A stretch of 32,616 bases of DNA from Bacteroidales bacterium. Its GTDB lineage: Bacteria; Bacteroidota; Bacteroidia; Bacteroidales; JAEINX01. The stretch lies in assembly GCA_016342645.1 (NCBI GenBank), contig JAEINX010000041.1, positions 1-32,616 on the forward strand, in the 5' to 3' direction. Below are positions 8,019 to 16,780 of the stretch, one piece after another. A program made the translations under genes and the position numbers. Each line of letters starts with the position of its first letter. Position 1 is the first letter of the stretch. The notes under the pieces were generated by a model. The model was not told the DNA's origin. It did no database searches and saw nothing but the letters and a program-made list of their open reading frames with translations.

Positions 8019-8420
8019 CTAAATACCGTATTCGTCATGAAATTTACGAATTACATCGTGCAAATTTTCAAACATCACATAATGGTTTGTACAACCCATT
8101 CTTGAGCAAATACTTACAATTCCACCTATTTCAATATTAAATTTTACAATGGGAGCGTCACAAGTTTTACATTTGATATCGGTATTCAGTAAGGCGTCAC
8201 AATGAGGGCAATAGAATTTGACTATTTTTTCATTTGGAATTTTAACATTTCCAGTGTGTTCATAACAACCATAAACCGAGCAAAGTCGAATTTGACCACT
8301 TACATCATCAAATTTGATATTTAATAAAATACTTGGCATGCCAAGAGTTAATTGTTTGTGATCCATCAAAGATTTTCCACATTTAGGGCATTTTACATTT
8401 AAATTTACTTTTGTATCCAT
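8019..8420 (-). CDS. Small duplicated zinc-ribbon-like protein, function unknown
   Basis: 133 residues, ten cysteines, no signal peptide or membrane segment. The protein looks internally duplicated: unit 1 has CPKC (11-14), a hydrophobic stretch and CSVYGCYEH (47-55); unit 2 has CKTC (84-87), a similar stretch and CSRMGCTNH (105-113); an extra CPHC (71-74) sits between. Such paired CxxC and CSxxGC motifs suggest zinc or possibly Fe-S binding in the cytoplasm. The ATG at 8420 has a strong GGAGG 7 bases upstream, as in the hydrogenase genes and unlike most of the window. It is the first same-strand gene before the Crp/Fnr regulator (216-bp gap), which suggests but does not prove a link to that system. 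I do not recognise a named family. Confidence 0.75.
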   Translation of the reverse strand: MDTKVNLNVKCPKCGKSLMDHKQLTLGMPSILLNIKFDDVSGQIRLCSVYGCYEHTGNVKIPNEKIVKFYCPHCDALLNTDIKCKTCDAPIVKFNIEIGGIVSICSRMGCTNHYVMFENLHDVIRKFHDEYGI

Positions 8421-8777
8421 TTATAACCTCCGGTGTTAATTAATTATTAAATATTTACTTTACAAATCATATTTCATATATTTGTCTTTTATGGCTAAAA
8501 TACAAATTTTTTTAATACAATTATTTTTTTTAAAAAATATTTCTCATCAATGAAAAGCTTCCGATTAATTTAATGTTAAGAAACTGTTAATTATTTCTTG
8601 TCTTTTTAAATATTTTCTGATATATTTGCTCAGAAAAATAAAATAAGATAAAAAATGAGTTATAATTTTCATTTTTTTTGACTTCCAATTTGTAAAATTA
8701 GCTTTTAAAAGCATTATTTTTAAATTATTAGTCACTTATCAAAACTTTTAACTGGAATAATTAAAAAAATTTAATTT
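8421..8777. other. Divergent intergenic region, very AT-rich
   Basis: 357 bases without a gene between the zinc-ribbon gene (minus) and the efflux operon (plus). It holds a good Bacteroidota promoter toward the efflux operon (listed separately), another TATATTTG at 8477-8484, and several poly-A/T runs. I see no RNA gene and no strong hairpin. Confidence 0.6.
8598..8628 (+). promoter_or_regulatory. Bacteroidota-type promoter for the efflux operon
   Basis: TTG at 8598-8600, 20 bases, then TATATTTG at 8621-8628, a perfect TAnnTTTG. It lies about 150 bp before the start codon of the outer-membrane factor. The spacing fits the known TTTG-N19-21-TAnnTTTG pattern. A long leader would result. Confidence 0.5.
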
Positions 8778-10220
8778 ATGAAAAGGTATTTCTCAAATTC
8801 AGGATTTTTAAAACCAATCCGTTTTTCGTTTTTTCTCTTATTTATTTTCTTCGTTTTACCTGAAAGAGGAAAATCACAAGAAACTATAAAAACAAAAAAT
8901 TTAATGCCCGATACATGGCAAGACCTTGGAAATGGTGTCAATACGGGTGATTCAGATTTACTAAAATGGTGGGAAATTTTCAACGACACTGTTTTAAACT
9001 ATCTGATTCAACAAGCATCGGAAAATAATAATAATATCTTAATTGCACTTTCAAGAATTGATGAGTCCCGCGAAAATTATAAAATTGCTCAATCATCATT
9101 TTATCCGGGAATAAACGGACAAATGAGTCTGATTCCACAAAAGAGTAGTGGAAATATCGGAGCAGGTGAAAGTTATCATAATACTATTTATTCAGCAGGT
9201 TTAGGAGTTAGTTGGGAAATTGATGTTTTTGGAAGAATTAGAAAGTATGTAAAATCAATGCAAGCTCAATATTTTGCTTCACAAATAGATTATTATGCTG
9301 TGAAAGTAGCTTTGTTTTCAGAGATTGCGATCTCTTATATTAATTTGCGTACTTATCAAAAACGACTTTATGTTGCACAAGATAATTTAAAATCACAAAA
9401 TGAAACAGTAGACGTTACTAACGCAAGGTATAAAGCAGGACTTGTTTCTGAGTTGGATATAATGCAATCAAAAATTGTACTTGCCGGGACAAAAGCAAGT
9501 ATTCCGCTTTTGAACTCTCTCATTTTACAGGAAATAAACAACATTAGTATTTTAATTGGTATTTACCCCAATAATATTGCAGATAAATTGCATTTGGGAG
9601 AATTGCCAAAACTTCCTGATGAAGTTATAATTAACATACCAAAAGAGATAATAAGACAAAGGCCCGATATCAGATATGCAGAACAACAAATTATTTCACA
9701 AATGAAAATGATAGGTGTTTCAAAATCCGATCTTTTGCCGAAATTTTATTTAGACGGAAATTTTAATTATACAAGTGATAATTTTTCAAAAATGTTTAAC
9801 GAAAAAAGCATGAATTACACCATTGGCCCAAGCCTTTCAGTATCATTATTCGGGACCGGAAAAGCCAGGCAAAAGATCAAAATGGAACAAGCAAGATTTG
9901 ATCAACTCAAGCTTAATTACAATCAAGTGGTGATAACTGCTTTTAAAGAAGTGGATAACGCTTTGATTGCTTTTCAAAAAACTAAAGAAATAGAAATTGC
10001 TACTGAAGATGCAGTTGAGGCTTCACAAAAATCACTCGATTTATCGGTTGAATTATACAAGGGTGGATTAATTGATTTTCAAAATGTCCTTGATGCTCAA
10101 CGTTCACTTCTAACTTATGAAGATATGCTTGCACAAATTAGGGGGCAAGTTGTTCAAAATTTAATCAGACTTTATCAATCACTTGGTGGAGGCTGGGATA
10201 GTTCAAAACAAATTAAATAA
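8778..10220 (+). CDS. TolC/NodT-family outer-membrane efflux factor
   Basis: 480 residues. Trimeric outer-membrane channel of a tripartite RND efflux pump. Seen: a signal peptide (about residues 1-33, ending near GKSQE) with no lipobox cysteine, unlike many OprM relatives; the N-terminal WWEIFNDTVLNYLIQQASENNNNILIA pattern of this family; two long helical repeats of the OEP domain (about 60-250 and 265-470), with RYKAGLVSELDIMQSK and LYKGGLIDFQNVLDAQRSLL as the usual paired repeats; and RQRPDIRYAEQQI between them. It is the first gene of an outer-membrane factor, adaptor and pump operon, with gaps of 34 and 51 bp. The substrate cannot be read from sequence, and no dedicated regulator lies next to it. 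Confidence 0.92.
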   Translation: MKRYFSNSGFLKPIRFSFFLLFIFFVLPERGKSQETIKTKNLMPDTWQDLGNGVNTGDSDLLKWWEIFNDTVLNYLIQQASENNNNILIALSRIDESRENYKIAQSSFYPGINGQMSLIPQKSSGNIGAGESYHNTIYSAGLGVSWEIDVFGRIRKYVKSMQAQYFASQIDYYAVKVALFSEIAISYINLRTYQKRLYVAQDNLKSQNETVDVTNARYKAGLVSELDIMQSKIVLAGTKASIPLLNSLILQEINNISILIGIYPNNIADKLHLGELPKLPDEVIINIPKEIIRQRPDIRYAEQQIISQMKMIGVSKSDLLPKFYLDGNFNYTSDNFSKMFNEKSMNYTIGPSLSVSLFGTGKARQKIKMEQARFDQLKLNYNQVVITAFKEVDNALIAFQKTKEIEIATEDAVEASQKSLDLSVELYKGGLIDFQNVLDAQRSLLTYEDMLAQIRGQVVQNLIRLYQSLGGGWDSSKQIK

Positions 10221-10254
10221 TAAACACAGCTAATAATAACAAAATATTAATAAT

Positions 10255-11397
10255 ATGAATTTAATTAAGAAACTTTATTATTCGTACACTTTGACAGTTT
10301 TAGTAATATTTGGGCTGTCAGCTATTTTCCTATTCGGATGTAAAAGCAAAAACACTTACGAAGCACCACCTCCACCAAGTGTAACCGTTAGTAAACCAAT
10401 CATTAAAGACATTACTGATTTTGTTGACTTCACAGGCTATACGCAATCGAATCAAAAAGTTAATATTAAAGCCAGGGTAGCCGGAATTTTGGAAAGCATG
10501 AATTTTTCACCTGGCCAAAAAGTTAATAAAGGTGATCTGTTATTTGTTATTGAACCAACAGAATATGAAGATAATCTTAAGATGGCCAAAGCCCACCTTG
10601 AATCGGCAAAAGCCCAATTGGTTCTTGCTGAAGCAAAACTTAAACGCCTTAAAGAAGCTTCAAAAAGTAATGCCGTTAGCGAACTTGATGTAATTCAAGC
10701 AACTGCCGATTGTGATGCTGCGAAAGCCGACCTTACATCTTCCGAAGCAGAATTAGGGCTCGCAAATCAACAGTTACAATACACAAACATTACTGCACCA
10801 ATCAGCGGAATAATTTCAGAAAACTATATCGATGTTGGAAACCTTGTAGGTGCAGGGCAATCAATAAATTTAGCATATATTGTTAATGATGATCCCATGT
10901 TCATTTATTTTGATATGGACGACGAAATTATTATGAATCTGCTGCAACAAGGAAGTGGAGAGGTATTTGAAACTGATTTTTTAGTTGGTTTAGGTGAAGG
11001 GAAAGACTTTCCTTATAGTGGTAAACTTTCCTATATTGCACCTGATATGGACCTTGGCACTGGAACAGTAACAGTTAGAGGAAAAATATCCAACAAAAAA
11101 GGTGAAATTCTTTCTGGAGCATTTGTTAGAGTTAGAGTCCCGGCAAAAGAAATAAAAAATGCTGTTCTAATTCCCGAATCAGCTTTAGCTTATAGTCAGG
11201 CCGGCCCTTTTCTTTTAATAGTTAGCAAAAAAGATTCAGTATTTTCAAGAAATGTTGATTTAGGTTGCCGTCATAAAAATCTGAGAGTCGTTAATGAGGG
11301 CTTAAAACCTGATGAACAAATAATTATTAGCGGATTACAATTAGTAAGGCCCGGTATGAAAGTTAGTCCTATAAAAGGAAAAATCACCATTAGATAA
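10255..11397 (+). CDS. RND efflux periplasmic adaptor (HlyD/AcrA family), lipoprotein
   Basis: 380 residues. It connects the inner-membrane pump to the outer-membrane channel. Seen: a lipoprotein signal peptide ending AIFLFGCKSK (lipidated Cys29), a proline-rich linker (EAPPPPSVTVSKP), a barrel-sandwich/lipoyl half-motif (NIKARVAGILESMNFSPGQKVNKGDLLFVIEP, in parts), a coiled-coil hairpin (about 105-165, many Ala, Lys and Glu), the second lipoyl half (NITAPISGIISENYIDVGNLVGAG), then beta-barrel and membrane-proximal domains. The length is normal for the family. It is co-transcribed with the channel upstream and the pump downstream. Function is clear; the drug or metabolite handled is not. Confidence 0.93.
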   Translation: MNLIKKLYYSYTLTVLVIFGLSAIFLFGCKSKNTYEAPPPPSVTVSKPIIKDITDFVDFTGYTQSNQKVNIKARVAGILESMNFSPGQKVNKGDLLFVIEPTEYEDNLKMAKAHLESAKAQLVLAEAKLKRLKEASKSNAVSELDVIQATADCDAAKADLTSSEAELGLANQQLQYTNITAPISGIISENYIDVGNLVGAGQSINLAYIVNDDPMFIYFDMDDEIIMNLLQQGSGEVFETDFLVGLGEGKDFPYSGKLSYIAPDMDLGTGTVTVRGKISNKKGEILSGAFVRVRVPAKEIKNAVLIPESALAYSQAGPFLLIVSKKDSVFSRNVDLGCRHKNLRVVNEGLKPDEQIIISGLQLVRPGMKVSPIKGKITIR

Positions 11398-11448
11398 GCT
11401 GCTTTAAGCTATTAATTTATTCTCTTATAAACAAAAAGATAATACAAT

Positions 11449-14400
11449 ATGTCAAAATTCTTTATAAATCACCCGATATTTTCAGCCGTTGGTGCTATTA
11501 TTATTGTAATAGCGGGTTTAATTACTTTATTCGGTATGCCTATTGCCCAATATCCCAAAATTACACCCCCGACAATAATGGTACAAGCCTTTTATCCCGG
11601 AGCAAGTGCAACAACTATTGCTGAAACAATAGGTATTCCGATTGAGGAGCAAGTAAATGGAATTGAAGGGATGTTATATATGTCTTCTCAAAGCTCAAAT
11701 AACGGATCATATTCGTTAACGGTAACCTTTGAAGTTGGAACCGATCCTGATCTTGCATCATTATTTGTTCAAAACAGAGTAGCAATTGCTGAGCCTCAAT
11801 TACCCGAAGAGGTTAAAAGAATTGGTGTAACAACAACAAAAATGGCTACCAGCATTGCTTTAATGATTACACTTACTTCACGTGATAATAAATATGATAG
11901 CTTGTTTCTTAGTAATTATGCAAGCCTTCATATTAACAATGAGTTGAAAAGAGTTAAAGGGGTTGGTGATGTAATAATATTTGGTTTAGGCGATTATAGC
12001 ATGAGAATATGGTTAGATCCCGCAAAACTCAAAGCAAGAGGATTAACTGTTCAGGATGTTATTTATTCGATTGAAGAACAGAATATTCAGATTGCTGCAG
12101 GTCAAATCGGCCAAAGCCCTGCCCCAAAAGGACAAAGCTTTCAATATTCGATTAATGCACAAGGGCGATTGTCTGATGCTGAACAATTTGAAGATATCAT
12201 AATTAAAACATCTGAAGGCAGAATCACATATTTAAAAGATATTGCAAAAATTGAACTGGGTAGCGAATCCTATGATGTCTTTGCACAAATTAATGGTAAA
12301 TCAACTGTTATGATTGCCGTAAATCCATCACCGGGTGCAAACGCATTAAATGTTGCTACAGGTATTCGCAAAAAAATGAAAGAGTTAAGCAGAACATTTC
12401 CCGAAGGTCTCGAATATCAAGTTCCTTTTGATACATCAGATTTTATTCAAACATCTATTGATGATGTTTTTATGACTTTATTGATTGCAACAATATTAGT
12501 ATTTATTGTGATTTTTATATTTTTACAAGAAATAAGAGCAACAATAATTCCGGCAATAACAATTCCTGTGTCATTAATTGGAACTTTCGCAGTTATGGCC
12601 GCACTTGGGTTCTCAATAAATATGTTAACTCTTTTCGGCCTAATTCTCGCAATTGGAATTGTAGTTGATGATGCAATTATTGTTGTTGAAAATGCTTCAA
12701 GGCATATTTTGGAAGATGGATTAAGTGCCAAAGATGCGACCATTCGTGCTATGAAAGAAGTTTCGGGGCCAATCTATGCTACTACTTTTGTATTATTATC
12801 TGTTTTTATTCCCACAGCTTTCATAGGTGGTGTAACAGGCCAATTATACAAACAATTCGCATTGACAATTGCAGCTTCAACATGTTTTAGTGCATTGACA
12901 GCTTTGACATTAAGCCCGGCACTTTGTTCTCTTGTCCTTAAACCGAAAACAGGAAAAAAGAATTTCTTTTTCAGAGGATTTAATTCAGGATTTTCCAAAA
13001 CCGGAAACTTTTACAATAATATAGTTACAAGTTTGGTAAGACGATCTACTGTAATGATGATTTTGTATTTCGCTATTGCCGGAGCAACTCTTTGGGGTTT
13101 TTCAAAAATACCTACTGGATTTATTCCATCCGAAGATCAAGGCTACGTAATTGCCTGCATACAACTGCCTAATGCCGCTTCCTTAGAGCGAACAGCCGAA
13201 GTGATTAGCAAACTGAATGAACCTATAAAAAATACTCCGGGTGTAGAAAGTTGGATGAACATTGTCGGGTATTCATTATTTGACGGCTCAAGTGCTCCAA
13301 ATTCTGCCACTATTTTCATAATGTTTGAAAATTGGAGCAAACGTACGTCTTCTAAATTGAGCCAGGATGCCATACTTGCAAATCTTAATGGAATCTTCTA
13401 TGGATTACAAGATGCAACAGGCTTTGCATTTGCTCCCCCTCCTATTTCAGGGCTTGGAGTAGCAGGTGGATTTAATTTGATGTTACAGGACAGGGGAAAT
13501 GTCGGCCTAAGTGCACTTCAGGCAACAGCCTATGAAATAGTTGCCGATGGAAATGCGCAATCAGGCTTGGATGGCCTTAGCACAACCATAAATAATAATA
13601 TACCTCAATTATATTTAGATATTGATAGAGTGAAAGCAAAAGTAATGGGGGTTTCTTTAACAACAATTTTCCAAACCCTTCAATCATTACTTGGTGCTGA
13701 ATATGTAAATGATTTTAATAAATTCGGGCGAACCTTTCAGGTAAAAATACAAGCAGGAAAAGAATTCAGATATGATGAGAGCGATATTGGGAAATTATAT
13801 GTCAGGAGTATGAGCGGAAAAATGATCCCTCTTTCTACTCTCGTTACTGTTAAAAAAGTATTTGGCCCTCAAATCATAACAAGATATAATCTTTATCCGT
13901 CAGCTTCTATCAACGGAAATGCCGCCCCCGGATATAGTTCGGGTGAAGCAATTGATTTAATGGAAAACATGGCTAACCATAAACTTAATGAATCATATGG
14001 TTATGAATGGACAGGTATGGCTTTTCAGGAAAAAGAAGCCGGTTCAGCCACCTTGCTTATTTTTGCTCTGGCCATTGTTTTCGTGTTTTTGATTTTGGCA
14101 GCATTATTTGAAAGTTTTACTATCCCGCTTGGAGTAATATTTTCAGTTCCTATTGCCATACTCGGAGTAACTCTCTCATTAATATTCAGAGGTATGGATG
14201 ATAATATTTATACTCAAATAGGTATTGTGCTGTTAATTGCTTTGGCTTGTAAAAATGCAATTTTAATTATTGAATTTGCTAAAACAAATCATGAAAAAGG
14301 TAAGACTATTATTGACGCAGCCTGTCATGCTGCCAAAACACGTTTCAGGCCTATACTTATGACTTCCTTTGCATTCATTTTGGGAGTATTACCCTTGGTT

Positions 14401-14577
14401 ATAGCAACAGGTGCAGGTGCCAGCGGACGACAAGCCCTTGGTACAGCCGTGTTTGGAGGAATGTTAGCCGCAACAATTCTTGCAATATTCTTTATTCCTG
14501 TTTTCTATGTTTTTCTTCAAAAAATGGTAGAACGTAATAAGAAAAAGAAATTGCCGGAGAAAATAGTTTCAGAATGA
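11449..14577 (+). CDS. RND multidrug efflux permease, AcrB/HAE1 family
   Basis: 1042 residues, the full length of the family. Proton-driven inner-membrane pump with 12 transmembrane helices and two large periplasmic loops. Seen: an N-terminal FFINHPIFSAV helix; porter-domain motifs; the proton-relay aspartates in GIVVDDAIIVVENASRHI (TM4); the TM10 lysine in ALACKNAILIIEFAK; the TM11 motif RFRPILMTSFAFILGVLPL; and GAGASGRQALGTAVFGGM. All key charged residues of AcrB have counterparts, so it should work. Last gene of the operon; its stop is 5 bp from the stop of the convergent gene at 14583, with no obvious terminator between them. Confidence 0.95.
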   Translation: MSKFFINHPIFSAVGAIIIVIAGLITLFGMPIAQYPKITPPTIMVQAFYPGASATTIAETIGIPIEEQVNGIEGMLYMSSQSSNNGSYSLTVTFEVGTDPDLASLFVQNRVAIAEPQLPEEVKRIGVTTTKMATSIALMITLTSRDNKYDSLFLSNYASLHINNELKRVKGVGDVIIFGLGDYSMRIWLDPAKLKARGLTVQDVIYSIEEQNIQIAAGQIGQSPAPKGQSFQYSINAQGRLSDAEQFEDIIIKTSEGRITYLKDIAKIELGSESYDVFAQINGKSTVMIAVNPSPGANALNVATGIRKKMKELSRTFPEGLEYQVPFDTSDFIQTSIDDVFMTLLIATILVFIVIFIFLQEIRATIIPAITIPVSLIGTFAVMAALGFSINMLTLFGLILAIGIVVDDAIIVVENASRHILEDGLSAKDATIRAMKEVSGPIYATTFVLLSVFIPTAFIGGVTGQLYKQFALTIAASTCFSALTALTLSPALCSLVLKPKTGKKNFFFRGFNSGFSKTGNFYNNIVTSLVRRSTVMMILYFAIAGATLWGFSKIPTGFIPSEDQGYVIACIQLPNAASLERTAEVISKLNEPIKNTPGVESWMNIVGYSLFDGSSAPNSATIFIMFENWSKRTSSKLSQDAILANLNGIFYGLQDATGFAFAPPPISGLGVAGGFNLMLQDRGNVGLSALQATAYEIVADGNAQSGLDGLSTTINNNIPQLYLDIDRVKAKVMGVSLTTIFQTLQSLLGAEYVNDFNKFGRTFQVKIQAGKEFRYDESDIGKLYVRSMSGKMIPLSTLVTVKKVFGPQIITRYNLYPSASINGNAAPGYSSGEAIDLMENMANHKLNESYGYEWTGMAFQEKEAGSATLLIFALAIVFVFLILAALFESFTIPLGVIFSVPIAILGVTLSLIFRGMDDNIYTQIGIVLLIALACKNAILIIEFAKTNHEKGKTIIDAACHAAKTRFRPILMTSFAFILGVLPLVIATGAGASGRQALGTAVFGGMLAATILAIFFIPVFYVFLQKMVERNKKKKLPEKIVSE

Positions 14578-14582
14578 TTTTT

Positions 14583-16736
14583 TTAGTTTACTTTTCCCCG
14601 ATTCAAAAAAATCAATCCCGAAATCAGAAAGTTTAATCCGCCAATTAATAAGCAAAGATTCACTATTCCGAGCAAGGGAAATAAAATTACCGAAACCAAA
14701 ATCATACCGGCAGCCGATCCTAAAAGGTCGGCTGCATAAGTTTCGGATGCTATTACCGAAATTTTCTCTTTTTTGATTTTTGAGGCTAAGGAAAATTGTA
14801 AACCTGTTAATATTGAAATGATTAATGTAAGCAGAAAGAAAACAAAGTAAACAACCATGGTGTTTCCATCCAGTTTATTTAATAATAAAATAATGAATGG
14901 AAACAAAACACAATACAAACCTATCAGAGTTTGAATTTTAATGAATGAATTCAAATTAATTTTTTTCAGAAACTTATTAAAATATGCCGCACCTATTGCC
15001 AATCCTATCATAAAAACTGTGATAATTATGCCCAGCATCTGATAAACATACCCGTAAATAATCTGGAAAGAAATCAACAACAGAAACTCAATTGAAGAAG
15101 CACTAAAACCTGCTCCAAACATTCCCCAGTCTAAAGTTTTGAATTTAAAAAACATGAATACAATTAAAATAGGAAGTACGAATAAATAATACCACGAGTT
15201 AATCCCAAAATTAGTCATCCAATAAACAATTTGTCTGTAATAGGAAACCGGTTTAAAATCATAGTTTATTTCAGCCGAGGCATCCAGATTTTCGATCAAA
15301 TATTCGCTTCTTAATTTTAATAAATTATCTTGAATAAAATATTGATTTACATAAGTATTTTCTATTTTTTTTTTATTTATCATTTCAACTATTTCGAGAG
15401 ATAAATCCCCATCGGAAGCAATAAAATAATTTCTTTCTCCGGGAATTATAATTATTGAATCAAAATTAGTTTTTAAAGTATTATAAATTACCGAATGTAA
15501 TTGTTTGGCCTCTTCGCTAAAATAATTTGCCGTTGAAGGTAAGCTTAATGCAATCACGGCCTTATTTTTAGAGATTCTTTTCAATTCTCCGAAAAATTCA
15601 TTTGTATAAAATCTGTTCAATCCGGCAGTATTTGGCTCCTGAAGATTTATCAAAACAACATCATAAATATTCTCAGAAGCATTTTTTACAAACAATCGGG
15701 CATCCTGATGCCAGACATTCACAATTTCATCGTTTTTCCAAATTCCATGTTTTTCGGCAATATCGATAATGTCAGGGTTAATCTCTACATAATCAATATT
15801 TTTAATGTCATATTTTTCAATCTCCCGAATGATACCCGAAACTCCACCCGAGATCAATAAAACCTCTTCAGGATTATCATGCTGAATTAATGAATAATGT
15901 ACAAGCTCCTCATTTTCTATAACATTTGGAAGCGAAAATAATGAATTTCCATTTTCATAAAAATTAATTTGACCGTCAGTTTCGCTTACTACCATTTTTC
16001 CATAAGGAGTTTCTTTTTGAAAAAGAATATTTTGGCCAGGGAATAAATATTCCGTTGAAATCTTATCAAAATTTATATTAAAAATAACAAAAATTATTAT
16101 AGCTGAAATTATCGGTGAACCCCATTTCAAAGAAGATTTTTTGGAATAGAATGACAATGCTATTGCAGCCATCAAACTAATCAGCATAAATATTTTCAAG
16201 CTTTGAAATGCTTCGAATAAGAAAACCAAAACAATGCTGAAAACCAATCCACCGATTATGCTCCCAAGTGATTCAAGCGAATAGGTTTTAAAAATCAAAT
16301 TTCTTTTGCAGCTTTCCGAATAAACAAAAGAAAAAACTGTGAACAAAGCTCCGGAAAAAAAACAATAAGGAAGTAGGATAATAAAGGACGAAAGCATAAT
16401 TTCTGTAATACCAAAAATAAGTCCGGGAGGTGAAATTATGCTTTTTGATAAGTATATTGAAAATCCTGTAAGGATCGGAAAAACAGCAATACAAAATTGC
16501 ATTGCAATAATTAGTGAGATTTTAATTTTTGATTTATTAATAAGAAACTTCCCAAAATATGAACCAAGAGCTGTTAACAACATCCAATTTGCAAGAATTA
16601 TTCCTAAAATCAATTCGTTTCCCAGAAAAACCGATAAAAAAATTCTCAGTAGAATTATCTGGGAGGAGATTGAAGAAATACCCAAAGCAATAATCGAATA
16701 TTTAAGAAAACCCTCGTTTTTTAATTGCATTTTCAT
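14583..16736 (-). CDS. Polytopic membrane protein with spermidine-synthase-like central domain
   Basis: 717 residues. Layout: about six or seven transmembrane helices (10-225), a cytoplasmic Rossmann-like domain (about 245-470), then another set of helices (about 505-715). The centre has the nucleotide-binding loop LLISGGVSGIIREIE (293-307), VEINPDIIDIAE (acidic ribose-binding residue Glu318) and WHQDARLFV, as in spermidine synthases and their membrane-fused relatives. Where those enzymes have an acidic DxxDP-like catalytic motif, this protein has NLQEP (364-368), so aminopropyl transfer is doubtful; another SAM-dependent or binding role is possible. It is divergent from the Memo-AMMECR1 gene (44-bp gap), which may share control. 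Family level is fairly sure, activity is not. Confidence 0.75.
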   Translation of the reverse strand: MKMQLKNEGFLKYSIIALGISSISSQIILLRIFLSVFLGNELILGIILANWMLLTALGSYFGKFLINKSKIKISLIIAMQFCIAVFPILTGFSIYLSKSIISPPGLIFGITEIMLSSFIILLPYCFFSGALFTVFSFVYSESCKRNLIFKTYSLESLGSIIGGLVFSIVLVFLFEAFQSLKIFMLISLMAAIALSFYSKKSSLKWGSPIISAIIIFVIFNINFDKISTEYLFPGQNILFQKETPYGKMVVSETDGQINFYENGNSLFSLPNVIENEELVHYSLIQHDNPEEVLLISGGVSGIIREIEKYDIKNIDYVEINPDIIDIAEKHGIWKNDEIVNVWHQDARLFVKNASENIYDVVLINLQEPNTAGLNRFYTNEFFGELKRISKNKAVIALSLPSTANYFSEEAKQLHSVIYNTLKTNFDSIIIIPGERNYFIASDGDLSLEIVEMINKKKIENTYVNQYFIQDNLLKLRSEYLIENLDASAEINYDFKPVSYYRQIVYWMTNFGINSWYYLFVLPILIVFMFFKFKTLDWGMFGAGFSASSIEFLLLISFQIIYGYVYQMLGIIITVFMIGLAIGAAYFNKFLKKINLNSFIKIQTLIGLYCVLFPFIILLLNKLDGNTMVVYFVFFLLTLIISILTGLQFSLASKIKKEKISVIASETYAADLLGSAAGMILVSVILFPLLGIVNLCLLIGGLNFLISGLIFLNRGKVN

Positions 16737-16780
16737 ATCTTTGTTAAATTATAAACGCAATTTTCAATAATACGAAAATT

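Noticed and set aside
8771..8989. Minus-strand 72-residue open frame
   Set aside because: Antisense to the start of the outer-membrane efflux factor, which has a signal peptide and family motifs.
16438..16770. Plus-strand 110-residue open frame
   Set aside because: Mirror of the hydrophobic N-terminus of the minus-strand membrane protein; no motifs of its own.
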